Source: JBCCXZ01 sp965228005
Lineage (GTDB): Bacteria > Planctomycetota > Planctomycetia > Pirellulales > Lacipirellulaceae
DNA length: 64,000 nt
Assembly (NCBI GenBank): GCA_965228005.1
Contig: CBDDGV010000003.1
Coordinates: forward strand, 868,001-932,000
Direction of reading: 5' to 3'
The position numbers and the translations under genes were made by a program. Under the pieces are notes generated by a model. That model was not told the DNA's origin and made no database searches. It was given only the letters and a program-made list of their open reading frames with translations. Positions within the stretch are counted from its first letter, which is position 1. Each line of letters begins with the position of its first letter. Below are positions 1 through 7,415 of this stretch, one piece after another.

Positions 1-43
1 TGCGGTGTGAACACAGCGCTCTAACCAACTGAGCTAGCCGCCC
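1..43 (-). tRNA. tRNA-Val (CAC), 5' part only
   Basis: Read on the minus strand from position 43, the sequence begins GGGCGGC, TA, then a D arm GCTC/GAGC. An anticodon stem CTGTG pairs with CGCA(G) around the loop TTCACAC, giving anticodon CAC for valine codon GTG. Only the first 43 bases lie in the window; the T arm and the 3' acceptor strand are beyond the left edge. The amino-acid call rests on the anticodon alone. Confidence 0.88.
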
Positions 44-97
44 TGAGAATCCCAGATTCTAACGCTTCCCGGCCCGCCGTTCCAGGCGCCCGGCCGG

Positions 98-460
98 TTA
101 CGCTGTCGGGGTCGTCGGCTTGTCGTCCGCCGCTGAATCGGCGGCTTCCCCCTCCGGTGCCGACCCCTCCAGCTCGTTGTCTGAGCCGTCGTCGTCCGAG
201 CCATCCTCGTCCGAGCCGGCGTCGGCGTACTGCTGCTCGTCGTAGTACGGCAGCCGTTCGGTATCGGTATCGACGTACAGCGACTGGTTGAACTCGTCCT
301 GGATGCCGCTGAGCCCGCGGCGGAACTCGGCGAGCGTCTGCCCCCAGCTGCGGGCCACCTCCGGCAGCCTGCCGCCATACAGGAGCAGCGCCACGCCCAG
401 AATGAGCAGCATCTCCCCCGGGCCGGGGCTCCAGAAGGCGAGGATGGAGTGCATGATCAT
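98..460 (-). CDS. TatA/TatE-type twin-arginine translocase subunit with long acidic tail
   Basis: This looks like a TatA-family subunit of the Sec-independent (Tat) export machinery in the cytoplasmic membrane. A short N-terminus leads into one membrane helix (EMLLILGVALLLYGG). It is followed by the family's hinge and amphipathic helix (RLPEVARSWGQTLAEFRRGL), then a tail very rich in Asp, Glu and Ser. About 120 residues are predicted from ATG 460; a TTG at 469 would add three residues. It follows a second TatA-type gene by about 45 bp and is probably cotranscribed with it. No TatC is nearby. TatA and TatB cannot be told apart by eye. Confidence 0.85.
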   Translation of the reverse strand: MIMHSILAFWSPGPGEMLLILGVALLLYGGRLPEVARSWGQTLAEFRRGLSGIQDEFNQSLYVDTDTERLPYYDEQQYADAGSDEDGSDDDGSDNELEGSAPEGEAADSAADDKPTTPTA

Positions 461-504
461 CGATGCCAACCCAACGGCTGATTTGGCGTGCTTGTGCGCC
501 GCCG

Positions 505-738
505 TTACTTCTGGGCGAATTCCTTTTCGCGTTCGCCGCTGGAGGCTGAGTGCACCTGTTCCTCGATCTTGTCCTCGGAGGTGTCTCCGTCCCTGATGCC
601 CTTCTTGAACTCAGTGATGCCGACTCCTAGAGATCGCATGACCGAGGGCAACCGGTTGCCGAACAAGAGAAGCAACACAAAAGCAACGATCAGCATCTCG
701 GGCACACCGGGGAACCCGATAGCGAACAGGATGTCCAT
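505..738 (-). CDS. tatA: TatA-type twin-arginine translocase subunit
   Basis: A 77-residue protein with classic TatA architecture: a short N-terminus, one membrane helix, the FGNRLP hinge (usual form FGxxKLP) and an amphipathic helix (SVMRSLGVGITEFKKGI), then a short charged tail. Members of the family oligomerise to form the pore for folded substrates with twin-arginine signals. The length is normal for TatA. The start is ATG 738, about 10 bases after an AGGCGAG stretch. It lies upstream of the longer, acidic-tailed paralogue. Confidence 0.9.
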   Translation of the reverse strand: MDILFAIGFPGVPEMLIVAFVLLLLFGNRLPSVMRSLGVGITEFKKGIRDGDTSEDKIEEQVHSASSGEREKEFAQK

Positions 739-882
739 GGGTTACTCGCCTTTCTCGGTGTCGGCTCGTCGCCTATCGTAAACTTTGTCTGCGCAACACG
801 TTCGGTTCGAGACCCTCTATTATTCCTCTCGTAACGCGTCTAGTCAAACCGCCGATTCCTTTGGCCGAAACAAAGCGATCCT

Positions 883-2697
883 CTAGCGTGGGATCGCCTC
901 CCACCCCCGCCGTTCCGCCACCTCAGGGCTGTCCTCGGGAGAGTACCGGTAGTACACCTCCAGGCACAACGCGGCCATCGCGGTGGTGTACACGCGCCCG
1001 CCGTAGCCGCCCCAGACGGTGTCCGTGCCCCAGCCGCCGTCGGCCTGCTGCGTGGTGGTGAGCGCAGCGGTCAACGCGCGGTTCCAGCGCCGCCAGGCCA
1101 ACTCCGCGTCGACCGAGGCGTCGCTCGCCGATTCCAAGGCCAGCGTGGCGTAGTACCAGTAGTAGAAGTTAGCGCGGCCCGATCCCGGAGGCTGTACGAG
1201 CAGCGAGTCGACCGCCTCCTTAGTCGCCGCGGGAGCCACGGCTGATGCGTTGCCCGCCAGCAGTTGGCGGCAGTACAACGCCTCGGCGGTCATGGTCCGG
1301 CTTGCCCGGGTCACCGGCTGGTAAGCCGCCAACCCTCCGGAGGACCCTCGACGGACGCTCCGCAGAAACCGTTCCACCCGCGTCCAGGTGACCGAAGGCA
1401 CGTCGACACCCGCGAGCTGCGCGGTCTTCAGTCCCATCAGCTGCCAACCCAACTGGCTCGTGTCCCCGGTGTGACCGCGGAGGTACCGCCAGCCGCCGTC
1501 CGACGGGTGCTGCAGGCTGAGTGAGTACCGCACCGCCCGCTCGCACATCGGCCTCAGGTCGTCGTCGTCGGTGACGGCCATCGCCTCCAGTGCAGCGAGC
1601 GAAGCCATCGAGTGGCAGTAGGTTTGCGCGAACACCTGGGCGTCGCCGTAGAGCGAGCCGTCGGACCGTTGCCGCTGCCGGAGGTAGGTGAGCCCGCGGT
1701 CGACGTTCTGCGCGTACGGCCCCGACTCGTGCGTGCTACCCGCGCCGAGGAAGGCCAGCAGCGCCAGACCGGTCACGCCCGTGTCGGCGTTGGCGCCGGC
1801 GCGGTTGCGGTTGTGCCCGAGCACGACGCGCTCCTCACCGGCCCCGTGCCGCGCGGCGACCCACCCCCCGGAGGCCGCCTGCGTGGAGGCTAACCAGGCG
1901 AGCGCCTTCCGCACGGCCCGCTCGGTCTGGGGGCTGCCCCCCCGACGCGCGGCGCGCTGCAGGCGGTCGGCGGCGAATCGATCGGCGTACTGCGAAGGAA
2001 CCTCAGGGTCGCGCCGCGGCCGCAGCGGGTTCACCGGCTCCGGCGGCTCAACGGACTTGGCCTCAGTAGAATCCGTCTCCGATTTCGCCAATGGGGCTTC
2101 CACGACTGAGTCGTCCTCCGCTGCCGCCGACTCAACCGCGCTGTCTCCTGTCTCCTGTTCCCCTGTTTCCTCTTCCCTCTCCTGCTTCCCTGTCTCCTCC
2201 GCCGCCTCCGGCTCGCTTTCCGTATCTTCTGCCGGCGTCTCCTCGGCAGCTTCCGTCTCTTCGATCTCTTCCAGCACCTCTTCGAGTTCTTCGGCCGTCA
2301 CCGGTTCCGGCGGCGTCGGCTCGGGAGTCACCACCGCTTCCTCGATGGGTTGCTCCCAATCGGCCAGCGGCGGCGCTTCATCGAGTTCTTCCTCTTCTTC
2401 CACCGGCGCCTCGTCCGGCAGCATCGCGATGCGGATCGGCGCCTCGGACCCGTCGCCCCCCGCGCCCGAGACGATCCGGATCGTCGTCGCCACGCACGCC
2501 AGCAGCAGGTGCACCCACAACGACAACGCGGCGCAGCGGTGCCAGGCCTTGGCGCCGCGCCACCGGGTGCGGAACAGGAAGACCAGCCCCACGCCGCTCG
2601 CCGCGAGCGCAAACCACAGGCACGCCGCGACGCTCGGCCAGGCGAACCCGATCAGCGGGTCGGCCATCATCGACGGGGGAGGGCAGGGCGGGAGCAT
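883..2697 (-). CDS. Membrane-anchored alpha-toroid (prenyltransferase/squalene-oxidase repeat) protein with TonB-like N-terminus
   Basis: The protein has 604 residues in three parts. Two membrane helices (about 20-42 and 57-76) are joined by a basic loop, which implies that the chain leaves the membrane on the periplasmic side after the second helix. An acidic, Pro/Glu-rich linker (about 90-230) includes a low-complexity Glu/Thr/Gly stretch. The C-terminal part carries several GGW-type repeats (SGGWVA, DGSLYG, DGGWRYL, DGGWGT), typical of alpha/alpha-toroid domains of the squalene cyclase/prenyltransferase superfamily. No DxDD catalytic motif was noticed, so a binding or structural role is more likely than cyclisation. 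Helix 2 holds Ser59-x3-His63, as in TonB. The start is ATG 697 bases into the operon tail, 16 bp after exbD and preceded by GGGGGAA. Confidence 0.8.
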   Translation of the reverse strand: MLPPCPPPSMMADPLIGFAWPSVAACLWFALAASGVGLVFLFRTRWRGAKAWHRCAALSLWVHLLLACVATTIRIVSGAGGDGSEAPIRIAMLPDEAPVEEEEELDEAPPLADWEQPIEEAVVTPEPTPPEPVTAEELEEVLEEIEETEAAEETPAEDTESEPEAAEETGKQEREEETGEQETGDSAVESAAAEDDSVVEAPLAKSETDSTEAKSVEPPEPVNPLRPRRDPEVPSQYADRFAADRLQRAARRGGSPQTERAVRKALAWLASTQAASGGWVAARHGAGEERVVLGHNRNRAGANADTGVTGLALLAFLGAGSTHESGPYAQNVDRGLTYLRQRQRSDGSLYGDAQVFAQTYCHSMASLAALEAMAVTDDDDLRPMCERAVRYSLSLQHPSDGGWRYLRGHTGDTSQLGWQLMGLKTAQLAGVDVPSVTWTRVERFLRSVRRGSSGGLAAYQPVTRASRTMTAEALYCRQLLAGNASAVAPAATKEAVDSLLVQPPGSGRANFYYWYYATLALESASDASVDAELAWRRWNRALTAALTTTQQADGGWGTDTVWGGYGGRVYTTAMAALCLEVYYRYSPEDSPEVAERRGWEAIPR

Positions 2698-2713
2698 CGG
2701 CTTGTTCCCCCGC

Positions 2714-3145
2714 TTACCTTCGAGACGCGCCGCCGCCGTCGGCCAGGCGCACTGTGATGCCGAGCTCCGCGACCCGCGCGTCCTTGCACGCGGACAACGC
2801 CGAGGCGATCTCCTGGAACCGGCTCTCCGCCGCGCCGCGGATCACGACGCTCGTCCCCGGGTACGCCGCCACCGCCGAGGCGAGCCGCCCCCGCAGCGTC
2901 TCGAGCGAGACCGTCTCGCCGTCCAGCGCCAGCGTCCCGTCGCCGCGCACGGTGACGACCCGCTGCTTGGGGGCCGGCGTCGAGGGCGACGCGGCGGCCA
3001 CCTCCGGCAGGTCGAGCGGGATCTCGTGCTCCATGTCCACGAACTTCGTCGCGACCATGAAGAAGATGATCAGCAGGAACACCACGTCGATCATCGGCGT
3101 GAGGTTCAGCACGGGCTGGTCGTCTTGTTGGGTTTTCAGCGGCAC
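2714..3145 (-). CDS. ExbD/TolR-family biopolymer transport protein
   Basis: A 143-residue protein with a short cytoplasmic N-terminus, one membrane helix (LTPMIDVVFLLIIFFMVAT) and a periplasmic domain. The Asp in PMIDVVFLL is the conserved proton-path residue of ExbD/TolR. It would pair with the adjacent MotA/TolQ/ExbB-type protein to use the proton gradient and transmit force to a TonB-like partner. It starts at GTG 3145, 22 bp after the channel gene. Whether it is ExbD or TolR cannot be decided, and no TolA, TolB or Pal is nearby. Confidence 0.88.
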   Translation of the reverse strand: MPLKTQQDDQPVLNLTPMIDVVFLLIIFFMVATKFVDMEHEIPLDLPEVAAASPSTPAPKQRVVTVRGDGTLALDGETVSLETLRGRLASAVAAYPGTSVVIRGAAESRFQEIASALSACKDARVAELGITVRLADGGGASRR

Positions 3146-3167
3146 GGCGCCTCCCTCCCGCGGCGGG

Positions 3168-3968
3168 TCAAGCGGCCTTCTTGCCGGCGGCCTTGATGCC
3201 CGTCTGGCTCGCCCGCGAGCGGCGGTGCTCCAACGCCTCGCACGAGATGAGGTTCACCAGGTCCTGGCCCAGCCGGTCGATCTCCATCACCAGCGAGTCG
3301 ACCCGCCCCACAAACCACAGGTAGAGGATCAACGCCGGGATGGCGACGAACAGCCCCGCGGCGGTCGAGAGCAGCGCCCCGCTGATGCCCTGGGCCAAGA
3401 GCTCCGGCCGGCCCATCGCGGCCTGCCCGGCGATCGCGTTGAACGCCTCCATCATCCCCCACACGGTGCCCAACAGCCCCATCAGCGGGCTCACGGTCGC
3501 CACGCCGTTGATCACGCGCAGGAACCGTCGCAGCTGGTTCGCGGCCCGCTCGCCTTCGTCGAGCACCGCCTGCTCGACCTCCACGGCCGGCTTGCCCCAT
3601 TTACGCACCGCGGCGGCGAACACCTCCGCCACGTAACTGCCGTTTTGCTCGCAGAGGGCGAGCGCGTGGTCGCGGTCGACGGCGCCTTCGCTGATTTGCA
3701 GCAGGAACCGCTCGGCGAACAGACGCGGCGCCACCCGGCGCCGACGCAGGCTGAACGTCCGCTCGAAGGTCACCAACAACAGCACGAACGAGCAGAGTAG
3801 GATCGGCAGCAGCAGCGGGCCGCCCGCCCACAGCATGTCCCACACGCTGGTGGTGGGGATCGCTTCTTCGACTGCGGCGTCGGCGGCTTCCTGCGCGCAC
3901 GCCGCCGCCGGAGCGAGCGTTGCTAACGCCGCCCATGCGAAGCCCGTGATTCGATTCCGACCGATCAT
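3168..3968 (-). CDS. MotA/TolQ/ExbB proton-channel family protein with signal peptide
   Basis: A 266-residue ExbB/TolQ-type channel subunit. An apparent cleavable signal peptide (residues 1-25, ending ACAQE) comes before the first core helix (about 47-67). The two later helices hold the family signature (GVATVSPLMGLLGTVWGMM), followed by an LLSTAAGLFVAIPALI-type helix. A signal peptide plus periplasmic lead before the core is common in ExbB proteins of this kind. The C-terminus is Lys/Ala-rich. It lies in the order TPR gene, this gene, exbD, alpha-toroid gene, with short gaps. Confidence 0.88.
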   Translation of the reverse strand: MIGRNRITGFAWAALATLAPAAACAQEAADAAVEEAIPTTSVWDMLWAGGPLLLPILLCSFVLLLVTFERTFSLRRRRVAPRLFAERFLLQISEGAVDRDHALALCEQNGSYVAEVFAAAVRKWGKPAVEVEQAVLDEGERAANQLRRFLRVINGVATVSPLMGLLGTVWGMMEAFNAIAGQAAMGRPELLAQGISGALLSTAAGLFVAIPALILYLWFVGRVDSLVMEIDRLGQDLVNLISCEALEHRRSRASQTGIKAAGKKAA

Positions 3969-4023
3969 CCCTGACCGCCTGTTCCTGTCCGCTTCCTAGC
4001 GGGTCTGTCCTCACGCTTGCCGC

Positions 4024-5340
4024 TTACTTCCGCCGGGCGACCCGGTCCCGGGTGTGCGCCATCCGCCCGCGCAGCTGCTCTTCGATCGGCGAGCCGGGCC
4101 AACGCTCCGCCGCGTCCTCGTACACGCCGGACGCCCGCCGCCAATCGCCTTCGATCTCGTGTGTCTTGCCGATCTCCAACGCCGCCCGGGCCTGCCATTC
4201 GAGGTGGTCGTGTTCGTCGATCACCCGCCGGAGTTCTTGCCGGGCCCGCTGCATGTCTCTCTGGTGGAAGAACGTCTCGCCGATCATCCACTGGGCCATC
4301 GCCGCGATCGTTTGGTTCTTGCTCCTCGGGTCGGTCAACACCTTGCTGTAGGCTCTCCGCGCCGCCGGGAACTGCCCCCGTCCGGCCAGGGCCCGCCCGC
4401 GCAGGTAGTGCAGTTCAGGCGAGAGCTCGAAGCCCGCGGCGTCGATCGCCTCGGCGTGCTCCAGGGCCCGTGTCCACCGCTGCCGGCGCGCCGCGAGCTG
4501 GCCCAGCCTCAACCGCACCACGTCGCGTACCCGGTCGGCGACGGACGACAGCTCCGCCTCGATCCGCTCGAAGCGCTCCGCCGCCTCTTCGAAGTCTCCT
4601 GTTCGGTAGGCCGCTTCCGCTTGCCAGTAGGCGAGCTCGGCGGCGGTCTCGTTGTCGATACCCGATCCGTGATCGGTCAGCGTGGCGGCAACTTCGTCCC
4701 AACGCCGCCCCGCGGCGAGCGTCCGGCACTTCAGCGCCAGCGTGTTGGCGTAGAGCGCTTCGGCCGCGCGGTCCTCTACGGCTTCGTCTGCCTCAACGCG
4801 TTCTTGGGCGCCGCGTTGTTGGTCGCCACGTTCGTGGGCGAGCGTGGCCAGCAACGCGTCGGCGTGGGCCACGCACTCTTCCGCCCGGTTATCTTCGGCA
4901 CAAAGCAGTGCTAGCCAGTAGGCCGCCCGGTGCGCCTGCGGTGAGCCGGGGTGCTCAGAAACCACACGACCGAAAGAGTTTTCCGCGCCCGCAAGGTCGC
5001 CCAACTCGTAGCGGATGCGGGCGGACGACTCGAGCGCGGCGGCCGCGTAGGGGTTCGGCCGGGGCGCCGCGGCGATCTGGTCGAACAAGGCCGCCGCCTC
5101 GGCGCGCCGTGAGAGCTTCAGCTGCAGCAGGGCCGCCTTCCACTGTGCGGTTGCACGCTGGCTGAAGTCGGTCGCCTCGTCGGCCGCTTGGCGGTAGGCG
5201 TCGATCGCCGCCTCGAGCCTTTCCTGCTGCTCCAGCCGCAGGCCCTCGACCAGGGCAGCCGATTCGGCGCAAGCGGCTTGTCCGCCAAACGCGGCAGCGG
5301 TCAAGAGCAGGCCGGCGATCGCTCGAAGGGTTCGGTCCAT
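4024..5340 (-). CDS. Secreted tetratricopeptide-repeat protein
   Basis: A protein of about 438 residues beginning with a signal peptide (MDRTLRAIAGLLLTAAAFGG, cleaved near QAACA). A chain of TPR/TolA-YbgF-like helical repeats follows, with blocks such as RAEAAALFDQIAA, AENSFGRVVSEHPGSPQA and ARRAYSKVLTDPRS. Proteins of this type act as periplasmic scaffolds. Its position directly upstream of the ExbB, ExbD and alpha-toroid genes, 55 bp away, suggests a part in the same envelope assembly. An in-frame ATG at 5430 would add 30 residues without signal-peptide character, so the start at 5340 is preferred. Confidence 0.75.
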   Translation of the reverse strand: MDRTLRAIAGLLLTAAAFGGQAACAESAALVEGLRLEQQERLEAAIDAYRQAADEATDFSQRATAQWKAALLQLKLSRRAEAAALFDQIAAAPRPNPYAAAALESSARIRYELGDLAGAENSFGRVVSEHPGSPQAHRAAYWLALLCAEDNRAEECVAHADALLATLAHERGDQQRGAQERVEADEAVEDRAAEALYANTLALKCRTLAAGRRWDEVAATLTDHGSGIDNETAAELAYWQAEAAYRTGDFEEAAERFERIEAELSSVADRVRDVVRLRLGQLAARRQRWTRALEHAEAIDAAGFELSPELHYLRGRALAGRGQFPAARRAYSKVLTDPRSKNQTIAAMAQWMIGETFFHQRDMQRARQELRRVIDEHDHLEWQARAALEIGKTHEIEGDWRRASGVYEDAAERWPGSPIEEQLRGRMAHTRDRVARRK

Positions 5341-5354
5341 GCCAACCAGCCCGC

Positions 5355-5390
5355 TAGGAAGAAAAGGGCCCAAAGAAAAAGGGCCTGCCG
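5355..5390 (-). terminator. Weak rho-independent terminator candidate
   Basis: On the minus strand a GGCCC/GGGCC stem of five base pairs with a T-rich loop is followed by CTTTTCTT. It lies between the stop of the lipoprotein gene (5444) and the start of the TPR gene (5340). The stem is short, so efficiency is doubtful. Confidence 0.35.
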
Positions 5391-5443
5391 ATCCGCCCGA
5401 CCGGCGATTCGACAAGCCCCGTGTCCCCAACCGTCTGTTTTCT

Positions 5444-6055
5444 CTACCGCGACGAGGGCCCGTACGACTCGCTCGGTCCGGTGTCGACGTTGCCCACCAT
5501 GTGCAGGTGGTTGTGGTCGATATAGATCACCTCGCGGGCGTCCTCGTCCACAATCGTGTGCGGCACGGGCCAGCCGACGCGGCGGACATCTTGATAGAAG
5601 ATCGTGCACTTGTAGTGGGCGTGGTGCTGCTGAGCCGGCCCGATCAGCGGGTACACCCGCGGCGGGTCGACGTAATCGGCGATCTTCTCCTTCACGATCC
5701 GCACGTCGTTGCGGTTGTGCTCGTACAAGAAAGGCACGCCGCCCTGCACCTTGTCGGCACGCTCCAGGGCACGCATCACTTCGTCGTCGCTCGGCGGGTC
5801 CAGCGCCGCGATCTCGCCGCCGGAAGTAATCGGCCCCAGGATCGGCACCCGGGCGTAACGCTCCTGGATCCACGCCTCGTCTTCCTTCTTCTTCTGGAAG
5901 TACGGGCTCACCGGGATCGGAACCGCGAACGGACCGAGGCTCGGCCCCAGGTTCTGCAGACCCCAGAAGCACCCGGTTGAGGAGAGCGACCCCGCCGCAA
6001 GCAGGGTGACCACAGCCAAACGCAGGTTGCGAGTGATGCAGAGTTTCGGATCCAT
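5444..6055 (-). CDS. Lipoprotein of unknown function
   Basis: A 203-residue protein starting at ATG 6055 with a lipoprotein signal (hydrophobic stretch LRLAVVTLLAAGSLSSTGC, lipobox STGC). The mature part contains the acidic segment KKKEDEAWIQERYARVPILG and a C-terminal half rich in His, Asp and Tyr (QQHHAHYKCTIFYQDV; YIDHNHLHMVGN). I do not recognise the family. The clustered His residues could bind metal, but no known motif is evident. Longer upstream starts (to 6301) give sequence without signal character. A single-gene unit is likely. Confidence 0.65.
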   Translation of the reverse strand: MDPKLCITRNLRLAVVTLLAAGSLSSTGCFWGLQNLGPSLGPFAVPIPVSPYFQKKKEDEAWIQERYARVPILGPITSGGEIAALDPPSDDEVMRALERADKVQGGVPFLYEHNRNDVRIVKEKIADYVDPPRVYPLIGPAQQHHAHYKCTIFYQDVRRVGWPVPHTIVDEDAREVIYIDHNHLHMVGNVDTGPSESYGPSSR

Positions 6056-6249
6056 CGAAATGCCTTGCTCGGTGTCTTCTGTGGGGGGCGGCTGACACGC
6101 CTGTGGCCGGAACTCCTCCGGTCCACGGAAGTAGTTATCGTGTGAACGTGGGCAAGACTTGCAGGTTTTTCGGATTATTCCGGGAAAGTCGATTTTGCGG
6201 ACGCCGGCAATGCTATCGCCCCTGTCGCGGCCTCTCCTAGAGCAGCAAA

Positions 6250-6285
6250 CAAAAAGGCCCCGCCGGCGATTCGCCGGCGGGGCCG
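6250..6285 (-). terminator. Strong rho-independent terminator
   Basis: Bases 6256-6269 and 6271-6284 form a perfect 14-bp GC-rich stem. On the minus strand it is followed by TTTTTG TTTG. It lies about 35 bp after the stop of the BON-domain gene and ends that transcript. Confidence 0.85.
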
Positions 6286-6319
6286 TGGACGCTTCACTCA
6301 CACTCTGCCTGACGCCGGC

Positions 6320-7126
6320 TTAATAGTGCTTGTTGTCCTTGAAGTCCAAGAACCACCAGCCGTCGTCCCATTCCAGCTGCACCTTCCGCCAGCCCAGGGG
6401 CACCTGCGGGTAGGGATAGAACGGGCCGATGTAAGGCCAGGCCGAAGGCGAGTACTGCTTCGGGTACGTGAGCGCCGCGTAGTTCGGCGCCGCCGCGTAG
6501 CTCGGCCACGCGTAGCCCGGCAGCTGAGGGTTGTCGTAGCTGACCGACTGACCCACCGCCGGCGGGATCTGTGCGGTCGGGACGGGCCCGCCCATCCCGG
6601 CGCCGCCGGCGCCAGCGTAACCGCCGCCCGCGTAACCCCCGGGGGGGCAACCGGCGCCGGCAAACGTCGCGGCCTGGATCGGCGCGCCAGCCGGGGCGTA
6701 CGGCAGCGGCATGTTGCCGCGGGCCGGCCGGCGAGCCGTCATCGGCTGCACGTGAGGAATCTGGTCGAGCGATTGTTCGATGCTAGCCAGCTCCGGATCG
6801 ACCAACGGGTTCTTGGCCAGCTTCGGCTCGGGAAGCTGCTTGGCAGGCTCCTCGATCGTGATCCGGCTCACTACTGCCTCGACACCCTCGGTGCCGCGGG
6901 CGAGCTGCTCGGCGATCTTCTTTTGCTCCGCACTGGTCACCGTGCCCATCAGCCAGGCGACGCCGTCCTCGTACTTCACGCCAACTTTGTAGCCCTTCAG
7001 ACGCCCGCTCTCTTTCATGTTGCGGGCGATCAGGTTCGCGGTCTTGTCCTTGGCGCTTGCGGCCTGGGGCGCAACCGCGCCGCAGAACAACGCCAGGGCC
7101 ATCAGACCCACTGTGAGTTTTCGCAT
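6320..7126 (-). CDS. Secreted BON-domain protein
   Basis: A protein of about 268 residues. A signal peptide (MRKLTVGLMALALFCGAVAP, cleaved near ASA-KD) precedes a BON domain (about 27-90: NLIARNMKESGRLKGYKV, VAWLMGTVTSAEQKKIAEQL), which in other proteins binds phospholipid or envelope surfaces. A Pro/Gly/Ala-rich linker with GGYAGAGG-type repeats follows, then a Tyr/Trp/Pro-rich tail (SPSAWPYIGPFYPYPQVPLG) ending in DDGWWFLDFKD. The start at 7126 has a very strong AGGAGG close upstream and is preferred over 7306. It is probably monocistronic, with a strong terminator downstream. Confidence 0.75.
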   Translation of the reverse strand: MRKLTVGLMALALFCGAVAPQAASAKDKTANLIARNMKESGRLKGYKVGVKYEDGVAWLMGTVTSAEQKKIAEQLARGTEGVEAVVSRITIEEPAKQLPEPKLAKNPLVDPELASIEQSLDQIPHVQPMTARRPARGNMPLPYAPAGAPIQAATFAGAGCPPGGYAGGGYAGAGGAGMGGPVPTAQIPPAVGQSVSYDNPQLPGYAWPSYAAAPNYAALTYPKQYSPSAWPYIGPFYPYPQVPLGWRKVQLEWDDGWWFLDFKDNKHY

Positions 7127-7360
7127 CTCCCCCTCCTGGTGAGTGAGCGCCGTCGCGAACACCCGCACAGCGGCTGGCGTCGCGGCAGAAAAGTGTGCGT
7201 CCACGCCCGGCGGTGCGTCTCTGGCGACACGCCGCCCGGGCATCCGACCGCCCGGCGCCCCCCGCGGGGCACAATCCGAGACTGGTCTGGTTACGCTTTT
7301 CGGCACACGGTCATGCCGGAGAGGAGTTTTTTTCCGATTTTGCCAGCCGCACCGCTCCTA

Positions 7361-7390
7361 ACGGCTCTGCCGGTCGTCCGGCCGAGCCGT
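7361..7390. other. Stable hairpin after the thioredoxin-fold gene
   Basis: ACGGCTC-x-GCCGG and CCGGC-x-GAGCCGT form a 12-bp stem with one mismatch around a TCGT loop, 25 bp beyond the stop of the gene at 7416. No T-run follows on either strand. It could mark or protect the 3' end of the minus-strand transcript rather than terminate it intrinsically. Confidence 0.4.
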
Positions 7391-7415
7391 AAGTACAAGC
7401 TGCGCACTATCGGTG

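Noticed and set aside
2091..3800. Long plus-strand open frame of about 570 codons
   Set aside because: It lies antisense to the alpha-toroid, ExbD and ExbB genes, is Arg/Pro/Ala-rich, and is a product of GC-rich third positions.
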